DNA of 43,171 nt, from the NCBI GenBank assembly GCA_900155495.1, contig FTLJ01001085.1, forward strand, positions 1 through 43,171, written 5' to 3'. The position numbers and the translations under genes are program-made. A model generated the notes under the pieces. That model was not told where the DNA came from and searched no databases. It saw only the letters and a program-made list of their open reading frames with translations. Shown in pieces: positions 23,457 to 34,641 of the stretch. Numbering within the stretch: position 1 is the stretch's first letter; each line of letters begins with the position of its first letter. This DNA comes from Porogramme epimiltina. Its lineage: Eukaryota; Basidiomycota; Agaricomycetes; Polyporales; Polyporaceae.

Positions 23457-25604
23457 GAACACTACGTGGACGCGTCAGTAAAGTAGCAGCACTGGGGGCG
23501 GCCAAGACCGAATAGCAACGTTAATCCGTCCGCTCGTCTGAGCGAAAGCAACGGGCGTTTGTTATGATCGTACGTCATGCGACTTTGATGTCAGATATCG
23601 AAACGAGCATTAAAGCGTATGTTATATTGGCTGAACTTCCGAACCGCGGGAACGCCCTGCACTACGAATAGTCCTTTGAGGACAAGTGGGCTGAACGATA
23701 GCTTGAGAGAGGAGGTGCTACCCATGGCCTTTCGCATCGCTCGATCAAACAGAACGGGCAGGGACACTTACGCACTAGGATAGACATCTTGTATACATCC
23801 AGGGTTCTCAGCGGAGTCCCAGAAGAGAGTGAAGGCCTCCTTGTCATGCTTCTGAGACTCGCCCCCGATTTCAGACAGGAGAGAAGTTCCTTGGGACCGG
23901 ACGTACTGGAGATCCCAGTCGGCGGCGGAGGGGATGGGATTGGGAGTGTGCGGGGAAAAGATGGAGGGATGGCCACCGAGGAGATGGCCTGGCCTGATGC
24001 GCTGCATGGAGGATGGGAGGGAGACAGAGACCGGGGAGGAGAACGAGCCACTGGTGGGGCGGTGGCGGCGTCGGGGGTGGCTAGGATACACATTTGATCA
24101 TGTAGCCGCCATTTGGGTCAGCGGGGGCAGAAGACTGGGCGAGAATGCCATGCCATGACTGTCGGACCTCATCATGGCGGCCAGGAGGGTGTGCGAATGG
24201 GACAGGCGAGCTGCTTGTAGCTCATCCTGCCCGTGGTCTTGACCAACGGGAGCCGGGTGGGAGAGGGCAGGAGGATGGGGGCTTGCCCGGTCTTATCTTG
24301 TTCAAGCCAGCAGACAGGGTGGGGGGACGCGAGAGATGAGGATGGACGCATATTTACCTATCGCCCTTAATGCCCTTTCAGCTCCCAGACCTCCAAATAC
24401 TCGGTAGTTAGGTGGTGGCAGTCGCGGAGAGGAGGGGTGGCACGGCGGTGGGAGACAGATGCAGAGATGGTGGGGACGGAGGGGATGTGGACGAAGCTGG
24501 CTCGACGAGCTTAGCATTGTCGGTGCGCGTGTTCGACGTCTACTTCAGACTGTAGACTTGTCAGCGACACTTGCCGCACAAGAAGGCCCCAATTGTTTAG
24601 TCACGTACCTCAGTGGGACATGCGGGCGCATCCCGCCCCAGCTAGGGTGCGCAAGGTCCTAGCACGATCGAGCGCGCCCCCGCCAAGGTGTTCTGCATAT
24701 ATGTTTTTATCGGGGCTGCGCAAAGCCTCACGACCACGAGCCCATTCTTCGCGGCCTCAGACTCTCGGGGGTTGCCGGTGAGGAGCCAATGGCGCTCAGG
24801 GAGACGGGGTAGGGAGCGAGCCATAGGGTGGGCAGTGGGTACTGGGGAGCCTAACGTGAGTATCAAAGGAGAGGTAAGAGAGTGAACATCGCCGGAAAGT
24901 CGGTGATGTTGATTTCTGGCGCTTGAGCGGGAGAGAAGAGATGTCGTAATCGTACATACACGGTACACCACCGAAAAGTCGGGGATGTTGGCTAGAGCTG
25001 AGTTGCGCTGCGACTTGCGCGCGCATGAGCCAAGAAACACAGGCCATACATCACCGACGTGTCGGCAGCGTATCGGGGACCCGGGGTATGCTAGCTGAGG
25101 CAAGGCTGGACTGTGAACGATGCTGACAACTTTATTTTATTGAAGAGGCTTTAAATTATTGATGTCCAGACGTCTCTGACTACACTGGACAAGGTTGAGA
25201 AGTACCACAGACTGAAGCGTACACTGCCGAAAAGTCGGCGATATTGCCCCACACCCGCCAAGCCCGCATGCGAGCTTCCGGACCCCGCGCCGGTTTGCCC
25301 AACTGGACAGTGAGCCTGACAAAGACGCGAACGACAGTCTGGTTCGCGCCGCGCTCATGATCTACGCTGTCACGAGGTCGAACCTCTTCCAGGGCTTGTA
25401 GAATGCCTGCCGCAATGCCAGTACCTGCTGAGGTACGCAACCAGCTGTAGCCTCAGTAAATTATCCTCGTCGCGGTACGGGCCCATGCGCCTCAGTGGAG
25501 ACAGGCCTAGGGTGCCAGTGCGATGTAGCAAGAGTTCGGATGTTCGATCAGTGACGTAGTATTAGTTGTGTGTGTATGCTCTACCAGCAAATCGTAAATG
25601 GCGT
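23457..25604. other. Gene-poor region with coding-like fragments and a short repeat
   Basis: No complete gene is supported. On the minus strand, about 23960-23780 has strong coding bias (DWDLQYVRSQGTSLLSEI, then FTLFWDSAENPGCIQDV) and ends near a GTAAGT donor. I do not recognise the family. At about 24810-24740 a minus-strand fragment reads ERHWLLTGNPRESEAAKNGL, which recalls part of an enoyl-CoA hydratase-type fold, but no neighbouring motif supports it. Three copies of a 28-nt element lie at 24884-25246. The region looks like accumulated gene remnants. Confidence 0.35.
24884..25246. repeat. Three dispersed copies of a 28-nt element
   Basis: Copies lie at 24884-24911, 24963-24990 and 25219-25246. 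The shared core on the plus strand is CCGAAAAGTCGG followed by GAT.TTG, with one base changed in the first copy. The core has a 4-bp inverted repeat (CCGA and TCGG). On the minus strand each can encode a peptide of the type NIxDFS. Spacing is irregular (79 and 256 bp), so this is not an array. Confidence 0.6.
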
Positions 25605-26655
25605 TCAATCCCTCGGCCGCGCAGGATCCACACTCAACTCCGTCGTCAAGGCGTGCACATACTCTAGATCAATGAATCCGCAGGGGCCATATAAATGGTC
25701 CCATTTACGATATTCCTCCATGGCCCATCGCCATTTCTGTCGATCCCATTGACGTCAGCGACTGTTCGAAGCATGGGTAGGCAGAGCCTTACCAGATACT
25801 TGACAAGTTCTTTGTCGGTAGGTCGGACCTCCTTCCACGCGTGACCGGGGGTACAGAAGATACGGTACGAGTCAAGAGCGTAAGGGCCACATCCCGGAAT
25901 GTGGGATATCGGAGTCGGCGGATACTGAATCTCTCGTACAACCAAACCGCTGTCAGGTGAGTGAGCCAGAATCGTCGTCTTTCCGCGTGATCGGCGCAGC
26001 CTATTTGCTCGTGGAGGGTCGGATAAGAATGTCTGCGAAATCTCAACCAGGCGGCGGGCGCGAACTTCGCCGAGGCCCAGATCACGAAGGTGTTCAAAAA
26101 GAGCAGAAAAGGGGGCTAGTGGTACACAGCGTTAGCCTGAATGTGCCATATCCGGCAGTAACAAGGTGGGAAACTCGCCTTGAGCAAGTGCAGAGGCGTC
26201 GGGCCATTGACGCATAATGTCGAAAAATACAGGGATAGACTTGGCCCCAGCGGTCTTGTTGAGAAGGGAGACAGCAATGAGCACCTTCCAGGGATTGGAA
26301 GAGACGTATTCTAGGGACGGTTATATCGAGATTGTAAGGACGGGCTCCGTTAAGCCGCACCTTGGATCAGTATTGGCTTGGAGTGGAATAGACCAGTCAT
26401 AGCAGCGACAAAGTCTTCATAAAAGTTGACGAACCCGGGGTTCCTCAAGAGGTTGCCGATGTCGGGTTTAGTATCTGGGAAGAATCTGGAGCGCACGACG
26501 AGTGTGTCGTGGAGGACGATATCACTGCCAGCCATGGCACGGGCTGTAGAGCGTCGTGTCGACCTGGACCGTTCCCCCGGCGGTGCAGGGAAATAGGGCG
26601 ACTTCACGTCCGCGACGCGCTTCCGCCTCTTCGGTTTGGAGGCAGTGGTGTTCAT
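25605..26655 (-). CDS. MBD4-like HhH-GPD DNA glycosylase
   Basis: Exons 26655-26361, 26310-26179, 26115-25793 and 25736-25605 give 293 residues. The family excises mispaired or damaged bases, in animals T or U opposite G at deaminated CpG. The N-terminal part is basic with KSPYF. The glycosylase core starts at NPWKVLIAVSLLNKT (about 105) and continues with LFEHLRDLGLGEVRARRLV. The helix-hairpin-helix and catalytic aspartate are in ISHIPGCGPYALDSYRIFC (Asp about 224). The end has EVRPTDKELVKYLKWRW, as in MBD4. No methyl-CpG-binding domain is present, as is usual in fungal members. Introns are short enough that no single open frame shows the gene. The second intron (26178-26116) uses a GC donor (GCGAGT), required by phase. 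It faces away from the MYND gene at 27110. Confidence 0.85.
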
Positions 26656-27109
26656 TGGCGGGATGATACGAGGTGCGCGATACGGGAGTCAGGGTGAAGG
26701 CTCTCTCGGGCTGAAAAGCGGCAGCATGGACGCGCAAGGCAACGCGCGCAAGTCTGGGCAAACAAGCGCCCGAGTGCTCTGGGTCCTTGGCGCCTGGCCA
26801 CCGCGAGCGGGGCACGTGCCGTCTCGTTGGTCTGTCACCTCGCAGAACCGTAATCATATACCCACCTTGATCCCGTCCACGAATGTAGAATCGGCGGAGA
26901 TGGCAGGACTCAAGTCTCAGCCACGGGAAGAGCTCATGCCCCTCATGTGTTTCGCAGGCACGAGAGCCCGGGGGATAGCATGAAGAACAGGACAGCAATT
27001 TGACCGCCGCCCAGCCTTCTTACCGCAGCACACGCGACCGAGGGGCGTTGAACGTGAACGTTAACGCTGATCTCTTCTCTCAACCGTCATTCACCTCAGT
27101 CGCAGCGCC
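26656..27109. promoter_or_regulatory. Divergent promoter, DNA glycosylase and MYND gene
   Basis: The two start codons are 454 bp apart and point away from each other. No coding frame with family motifs is present; longer frames extending upstream of the glycosylase ATG are in other phases. Confidence 0.4.
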
Positions 27110-30100
27110 ATGTCCCACCCCTTCTACTGGCCAAATAAATACTTCTTCTACCCCATCGGTAATACTTCCGCCGTAGTCCTCACTAGGGACCTCCCTCCCG
27201 AAGAACCGGCCGCGATTCTTATCCTTGGATGTGGAGATCCTCGTCATGTCTTGTATACTGTTTTCTCGGAGCAAGGGCCCTGTGAGTGCGAACTACCATT
27301 TGACGTCCTCACATGACTTATTTTCCTCCCGTCACCAGATCGCAGGCTGGACTTTACCTGTGTCGACTTTGAGCCCGCGGTGTTGGGTAAGTGCTGCAGT
27401 TTGTCCTGGCTTAACATGGCCCTCCTCACGAATGTTTCCACAGCTCGCAATGCGCTCCTGTTCTCTTTGGTGGCAGACAAAACGCCTACCTTCCTCACTT
27501 GGAACATTTTCTTCCACATGCACCTGGATCGCGAGTCCCACGAAACTCTCACCAACCAATGTAAGAAGCTCGTCAGCCACTCTACCAGCCTTGAAACGTG
27601 GAGGGCGTCGCCCTACTCTTCCTTTCTTCGCATGTCTACGGAGTATACGTTGTCAGAAATCCGTCGCCATTGGGTTCTATACGTCGCTTTCCCAGACCTC
27701 CCATCTCGGCGGAAAAAGGCCGTCCGGCAAGCCTACCGTGACGTCTTTAAAACAGAGCGCAACAACGGAAGGGGATTTCTGTCTTCCGCACGTTCTGCCG
27801 GAATTCTACTCTTCGAGGCTCAACGATCATCTTCAGAGCAACTTGTCAACTTCTGGAAGACCGGAATGACCACAATTGACACGAAGACCATTGATGAGGC
27901 CACCTTCTTGAACCCTACCTTTGCCTATTCTCTCGCTGGGGAAGGCGCTGCTGTTCATTATGCCACTGATCCCCTCATACCTTTTCACTTCGCCTCTCTC
28001 TTTGGAAACTCACACGCCCCCCCTTCGGCGACGGACATGGTGGATGCGGCAAAAACACAATTCTCTGAGTGGTGTTCAGCTGCTTCGGCTTTCATGGAGT
28101 CAGATTCCCCCACAGGTCGTTTTCGCGTTCGTTTCCTCTTAGCGGAGGTGACTGCTGCATGTCGAGCTCTTCGAGCTTTCTCTACCACAGAAACACTCAA
28201 CGTCGGCATTCCTGTTGCCCAATTCCGAACCACCCTCTTACGCCTTGACAAGACCGAATACGTCGAGGATCGTGCCCCAGTATCATTCAATGTCATCGAG
28301 ACATCGAATCTCGTCGACCACATCGGTCTCTTCAACATTCTCGTGACCGCTGTGCCCCTCATGTCCCCCTCCCCCTCGACGGCGCTATACACAGAGTCCC
28401 TTCTTTTTCGGAGCGAAGATGCTACGAAGGAATTCTCAAAACTCCTCTACACGGATATTGGCACTATGGGGCTGCTCCTTGATCTCAGCCCCGTAGACTA
28501 CCTCTCCGGATTCTCCACACGATCCAATGTCCACGAACTGTTAATGCATACACCCACGAGTGACAAGAATCGCCGGAAGAAGGATAGCCAGCTGTTGGAG
28601 AAAGGAATAGGACAATTTCACCAGGTCGTCACCTGGAAGCGTCCATCTTCATGCGACAGCATTCTTGCACTTCACAACGCGCGCCCTCGGCGTCCTCCTG
28701 TCTTTGATCCCCGGCAGCTTGGCACGGTCCTCTTTGATATCTATCAGGCCATGTTCGAGCAAGAAGACTCGCGCAAGTTCTTTAATGAGAATATACACAA
28801 CTTCGGGCGTGCTTTTGCCACCTCCAATCTCATCCACTACATGCGCGAAAGCTTTGTCCTCTTCCTTCAGGTCGTCCGCGAGCGTCTCCTCATTCCCAAA
28901 GAAGAGTGGTTGGCGGTGATGGACCGACTCTTCGACCTTGAGTTCCACGATACGACTATGGCCATGAACACCCTCAGTCGCAACGACTTCTACGCAAGCA
29001 TGCATAGGCAAGGCGTGTACACTGTCCAATCCTTCCAGTTCGGCAATGGGCGACGAGTGGGAAGGTTCGCCGCCTGGGACTCCGTTCCGCCGATTGTACG
29101 GATCGTCTTGTCCATTCCACGAGCAGAGGTCACCCAGTTTGAAAAGCTTCTCGACCAAACAAGTGTCGGCACACCTCCCATGCAGTGTCACGTCGCAGGT
29201 GTGCGCTCCATGAATACGTTCACATCCATTCACGTCGGCTTCGGGAGGGTCATTACCGTAGGGACGAAGAATCATCCGAGAATTCTGTTCGAGGAGGATC
29301 CGGAGGGGCGGCAGGGCTCCTTCCCACTGGTAGTCTCGTTCGTTATGCCGTCGTGGTTATTGACGGACGTCGAGCCACCTCACGACCTGAGGGTGTCCTT
29401 GGGCGTCCGGAGTACAACAGGCACGGTTCCCCTCATCCAGAAGCTCGGTCTCTCACTCGAAGTCTGCAAGGCCCCATTGATGGACGAGGAGCATGTATTC
29501 GTCCTTCCTGAACCAACATTCCCTTCAAGCAACGTCGCCGACCGCGCTGATACTCCTGTGCTCTCGCCGGGCGCCTCCATCTATACCCAGATCGGTGTGC
29601 AGGATGACGTCACAGTTGAGCTAGACGAGCAGTGCGAGCTCGTCAAGGTTCTCGTGACTCGTGTGAACCTCAAAGACACTCGCGTCATTCAAGAGTTCGG
29701 AGCAGGCGCGATGCCCCAAATCTCCCAAGCCTCGCCGTGCATAGCTCGACTCGTCTTATCCAGCCGGATCCAAGACGTCGTTTTTCCCTTCCCCATTGTT
29801 GGAAGCCAGAGTAGACTGCGCCTTGCACGGAAGTCTCAGTATATCGAGGTAAGTGATATTGGTTAACGCCGAAAGGATTCCACTCACTTATTGCATTCAG
29901 GTTGTCGTCCCGATCGCAGGGCCGTTTCTCAAACCCGACGGGATGAAGCTGAATCCCTTCTCCGTAGTAGGCAACGGAAAGGTCCTTTTCCCATGGAACA
30001 TGCATCGCGTGGCACTCGAGAGGCTCCCCGTTATCGATTGCGCCACGCCTAACACGAAATGGGGGCTCAATGTGATTGCGGGATCAATGCTGTCAGCCCG

Positions 30101-30827
30101 TGAGCGGAAGATGCGCAAGAAGAGCAAGGAAGATGCTCTCCTTTTCGTCAAAGATTCTATTCACACCATTACCGTCCTCTCTGCAGGTGCCCAAGGAGGG
30201 ACTAGCTGTCGTGTTTTCTCGCTCCGCGACGAGAAGACGAACAACTGCGACACCGTCATATTTGTCAGCGACCTCCGCTACGACCACCCCTCTCATTCCA
30301 TAGTCTGCGACGCATACGTCTTGCCCCTCACACGCGAGCTCCTGAAGAAGATCTCTCAACCTTTCGGGAATCTTGTTCATAGCGGAGATATGACATCCGT
30401 GAACGTCTACGAGGGCGAAATGGAGGCGTGGAAACAGCTCCTACCCGCCCTCGTAGAGCGCTGCCGGACCTGGGAACACGCTGACAACTGCGAGTACCTC
30501 GCGAAACACCAAGTACCGCTAACCCAAACCATGGAGGTTGAGCCGATATGTAGCTGTGGGAGCGGGAAAGACACTGCTGGGTTCGTCAAGGTTACGGCCT
30601 GGAGGCCTTTCGCACAACATGTCACGCGCATCGCGCTTTCCCCACTTTTCGCCGTCTCATATCTCGAAACTGTCGGCCGTGACCCAGAAGCTCACAAGTG
30701 CTCCGTATGTCGAGGGAAGGGGAAGCCGAGGGTCATGATGTGCAAGGGTTGTCAGAAGGTACGGTACTGCTCGGTGGCGTGCCAGAAGAAAGACTGGCCG
30801 CGCCACAAGCCAAGGTGCAAGGCGTGA
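27110..30827 (+). CDS. DUF4470 and MYND zinc-finger protein
   Basis: Exons 27110-27281, 27339-27386, 27444-29848 and 29901-30827 give 1183 residues with no break. The N-terminus (WPNKYFFYPIGN, then GCGDPRHVLYTVF, then RRLDFTCVDFEPAVLARN) is DUF4470-like. A large unclassified middle follows. The C-terminus has CSCGSGK and then a MYND finger (CSVC, CKGC, YCSVAC, HKPRC, about residues 1143-1182), the usual cross-braced zinc module that binds proline-rich partners. It is an inverted paralogue of the gene at 4261-8121, with the same three intron positions and identical lengths for exons 1 and 3. Here the stretch after CDAYVLPL is continuous, which exposes the break in the other copy. Molecular role is unknown; DUF4470 in DNAAF3 relates to dynein arm assembly, but this fungus need not have motile cilia. 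Confidence 0.88.
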
Positions 30828-30942
30828 CAGTGTCATTTTTTTCATAAACCACGACGCATTTGTCGTTTTCTCTTGCCCCCTATACTCGACATCGGCGCTA
30901 CATTCTTCTGTAGATACAATGAGTGTTTCGGAAAACGTACGG

Positions 30943-33305
30943 TCATGAATGGAGATCACATTCCCCCGGGCGGAGAACACACCACATAGGCTGCAAAGCG
31001 ATCGCGTTTATGCCCCGATCGACTAATCTGAACCTCATCTCGTTCAGTCGCGCTAGGGCATGTACCCCACCCGTCGCATTGACGCCTGGTTCAAAGAATT
31101 ATATAATAAAGTCAATGCGCACGCATGAAGATTACATACCGAGACGAGGTGATCCGTCAGGCAAAGTAGCACCAGTCCAGAAGATTTCGGCAGTGACGGC
31201 GAGCCGAGGCCATACAATTGAGTCAAGATTCTCGGGCGAGGACTGTTCGCTCCATATAGGCATTTGGCCTGTGCCTCCGTCCTGCGTGAGACCCCCATTC
31301 TGAATCAGTAGCGAGAACGCCCACCACCGAGCACGAGCTTCTGCTGGTCGGCGGTGAGATTTGCTAGAGGGTCGAAGGAGTAGGCCTAGCAGAGAGTAAG
31401 TATATAACGATGGAATACTATCAAGTAGTTGAACATGCCCTCTGCCAAGTCTTGAAGGGGTCGCACCAGCTGTTTCTACGGAAAGAGTCGTATTTCAATA
31501 CACATGTCTCGATGTCACGCCATGACAAAACTTGCCCTGATATATCATTACCAAGCCATTCACCTGCACCACAGTCCTATCACGAACAAAGGTCACACGA
31601 GAGTTGCACAGAAGGTTTGAGAGGACTACGTGCGAGATAGAAGTAATTTGAAGGTTGATGTATGAGCCGTAGACCTCTTTCGGCTACGGCGATGGCATCT
31701 TCAGACGCCTGCCAGACACTGAGGGTGGATGCATGTGTCACCATCAAGATCCGAAGAGGCTCGTCGCAAACGTACACGACAACTGTGTCACCGGTCACAG
31801 GCACATTATGAGTCAGGACCATGTCTGAACGGTGCGTCAGACAGTAGTGCCGCAATTGTAGGGAATGGCTACTCGCCGCTTTTAATGAACGGGGTTTTCC
31901 CATGCGCTGTGATCACCCCTTGCACAGTCTGCACGAACTCGTTGAGCGCGTCGGTAATAGTTATATTGCGATCCGCGAGGCTGGTCTGTGTCTCCTCGTC
32001 TTCTTCCCAGCACGGGAGGTTGACCTCATCCCCGCCGGAGCTCATCATCGTTCCTGGAAGCGTCGACGCTACCGAGTCGAAGAATGTGCGCACAAACGCG
32101 AGCGTCGATGGGGAGGCAATGCGGAGCTGGCCGGCAGGTGGCTCGGAGGCGTACTTGGACCAGGGTGACTTGGCCGGGCAGGCAATATGCTCAGGGTGCG
32201 CTGCGCTGATCGCGGTTGTATGTCCCGGAGAATCGAGCTCCTACCGTGATGGAGTAGCGTCAGGAGAGGGTACAACGTTGAGGAGAAGAAAGTACCATCA
32301 CTACTTGTATCCCTCTCTACAACACTAGATTAGCCATTATTGGCGAGCGCGGATGACCGAAGATACACGAACCTCGTTTGCATATTGTACTACCTGTCGG
32401 ATGTCACTCTGTGTATATATCTCGGCGGCAGAATATGCGCCTCGTTGTGCGAGCTCGGGAAAAGCGACGACATCTAGTGGAAAGCTCTGGCTATCTATGA
32501 TGTGCCAGTAAAGGACGTTCATCTACGAGTTGTGAATGTTAGGCCAAGTGTTCGTAGGCAGACAGTAGAGGCAGACCTTGACCCAAGACATTGCGTCGAG
32601 GGTGCGTAGAATGTCCGTGACGGGATAGCTGAGGGAAGCACATTTATGAGCTGGTCCGCGGTGAATAAGCTATATTGACTTACAAGTTGCGTGACGTATC
32701 GAAAGAGAATCCTCGATAAGGCTGGAATACAAATGAGGATTCATCATGAATGGAACGCAAAATCGGCTTACGAAAGCCGGGCGATCCACAATGTGGATGG
32801 CGCCTTGGAGAGCATACTTTGTGCCATTGTGGTCGTTCCAGAGCTGCTCGAAGGTCGTCAAGCCGCGTAGGAAGCCGAGTGATGAGTTTGCGAGAATGGT
32901 TGCGGTGGAACCATCCGCAGGAATGGAAAGTGAGTATGACTCGCGCTCGGTGCTCAATGGCTGGTTCGTTTCGTCTACAATAGAGGGGATTACGGTTTTG
33001 TCTGTGGAAGGGAGGCGAAGACTGAGGGAAGACAGAACACGGGCAGAGAGGACGGCAGAGGAATCTGCTGCGCTGCGGCCAACCACGAGTCTCTGGAACC
33101 GGTCGGAGGTTAATCTAGATCGTGTGCGAGAAACGGCCTGGAGGAGATCAGGTGGAGGATTGGGGACGAGAAGGTGTATAGTAAAGTTGGAAGAGAGTTT
33201 GACCGAGGATCCATTGGAGGAAATCGCGGTAGGGATAGGCCAGAGGGCGACGACGAGGGCGGGAAGTGCAAGGAGAAAAACAAAAAGGGGTGCTTGAGGG
33301 AGCAT
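30943..33305 (-). CDS. GH20 beta-N-acetylhexosaminidase, secreted
   Basis: Thirteen exons (33305-32772, 32721-32684, 32628-32577, 32522-32373, 32316-32296, 32240-31877, 31824-31776, 31718-31634, 31576-31536, 31475-31439, 31385-31325, 31268-31140, 31085-30943) give 567 residues. The enzyme removes terminal GlcNAc from chitin oligomers and glycans. A signal peptide (LFVFLLALPALVVA) starts the protein and a GH20b-type domain follows. The barrel begins at RPAFPYRGFSFDTSRNF. It continues with MNVLYWHIIDSQSFPL, VVMELDSPGHT and the catalytic pair in SSGGDEVN (Asp336-Glu337). Substrate-site blocks NSWCDPFKTWQ and PIWSEQSSPENLD come later. Introns 6, 8, 9 and 10 start with GC (GCGAGT, GCACGT, GCAAGT, GCATGT); no GT alternative keeps frame and motif order. 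Exon 5 is 21 nt. If the GC donors were not used, the gene would be dead. Confidence 0.88.
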
Positions 33306-33898
33306 CTGGGGCGGCCGGCGGGGGGACCACGATCAAGTAGGGCAGGGAGGCCACATATATCATATGGGCGTTCTTTATCAAGTCAGGGAGGGCGGTGGAA
33401 GAAGTAGAGAAGAAGGGGATGATACTAGATAGAAGGTTGAGAAGAGAGGAATGCGCATAGGAGTGACGGTCAGGCGGTGAGCTGACGGCACCCGAAGCTG
33501 TATATTCGGGGACGGCTCACGACTCATACAGGGCGTGAGCGGGCAGGCGGGCAGACGGGCAGCCGCAATAGGAGGCGAGGGAGGTCATTGCAGCTCGGGG
33601 TAATAGCTTCTGTCAGTCTTGGAGGTCATGCGCGGAACTGCTAATCTTGCGGGGGATGGAAGCATATTCAGCTGAACCCTGTAGCATGGGCTCGGGCCTT
33701 GAACTCGCACGAGAGGCCAGAGGTCTGTCCCTGGTCAGTGGCTCAGTCACCTCGTATGAGAGAGAGCGTCTGAGGCCGAGGCTGGGAGGGAGACGACTCG
33801 GAGGAGTTTGTCACGGACCACGGTGCTGGCGGAGCGCTCCTTGTATCCCGGAAGAATGGCAAGCGCATCGTGGGCTTGTTGTTCTCATGCTTTCCAAC
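33306..33898. promoter_or_regulatory. Upstream region of the GH20 gene
   Basis: This 593-bp interval holds the GH20 promoter. A TATA-rich run (ACATATATCATATG, 33353-33366) lies about 50 bp before its ATG on the minus strand. No gene is seen up to the tRNA. Confidence 0.4.
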
Positions 33899-33978
33899 GG
33901 TGAGATGGCCGAGCGGTCTAAGGCGCCAGACTAAGGATCTGGTCCGAAAGGGCGTGGGTTCGAATCCCACTCTCATCA
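33899..33978 (+). tRNA. tRNA-Leu (anticodon AAG)
   Basis: The 80-nt sequence folds as a class II tRNA. The acceptor stem pairs GGTGAGA with TCTCATC, followed by an A discriminator. The D-arm is TGGCCGAGCGGTCTAAGGCG. The anticodon stem CCAGA/TCTGG closes the loop CTAAGGA with AAG at 33933-33935. A short variable arm and the T-arm GTGGG TTCGAAT CCCAC complete the fold. There is no intron. It decodes CUU and, as inosine, CUC, a common leucine codon in this GC-rich genome. Confidence 0.95.
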
Positions 33979-34641
33979 TAACTTTTGCTCTCCTGAACTG
34001 TTTCGGGCCGAGAACGCCTTTTTTCCTCGCGGTTGTTCATACATGCATCGCGTCCCCGCCCCTCTTCTAAAGGTCCTCGCGAGCCTTCTTATCTGCGCCC
34101 TTCAAACCTAGCACGCCGTGACCAACTAGTCTCGTACCAAGACATCATCTACTCGGGGAGGATTTGTGCCGAACCTAACGATCGCGTCCACTCCTACACC
34201 GCACATAGAGGCCCCATATCCCTTCTCGAGGTCGTTGAGCTCACACAGCCGCAGTAGAACTAGAACATCAAAACGGATTGGCATTGACGACTACGAGACC
34301 GCAAGTACAAAACATCGAATACATAGAACCGACCAATTGAAAATGTGCCCATCACTAGCTTTGTGCTCTCAGGTCCCAAGACCCTGTCCACACGGGGATT
34401 GTCGTAAAGTGCGAGTTTAAAACATGATGACCAGTCAATATATGCCCCATTTCCCCTAGCCATCAACCACGGAAGAAGGATGATGTAGTGAATAAGAGGC
34501 AAGCACGACCATCGCCGCGCGCACGCAATGTGCGAATGTCAAGATCACGCGCACACGCACCACCAGGGGCTCCACACCAAGTGTACAAGGCCAACAACGC
34601 TCGTGTTGGCACAACGACGGGGTAACGTACATCATACAAAA
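33979..34641. other. Intergenic region downstream of tRNA-Leu
   Basis: This 663-bp interval separates the tRNA from the 3' end of the uL16 gene and holds the latter's 3' UTR. I see no gene, structured RNA or repeat here. Confidence 0.45.

Noticed and set aside
24740..24810. Possible enoyl-CoA hydratase gene
   Set aside because: Only one short peptide recalls the fold. Neither the oxyanion-hole motif nor flanking exons could be found on that strand.
24884..25246. CRISPR-like array
   Set aside because: There are only three imperfect copies with unequal spacers, and the genome is clearly eukaryotic.
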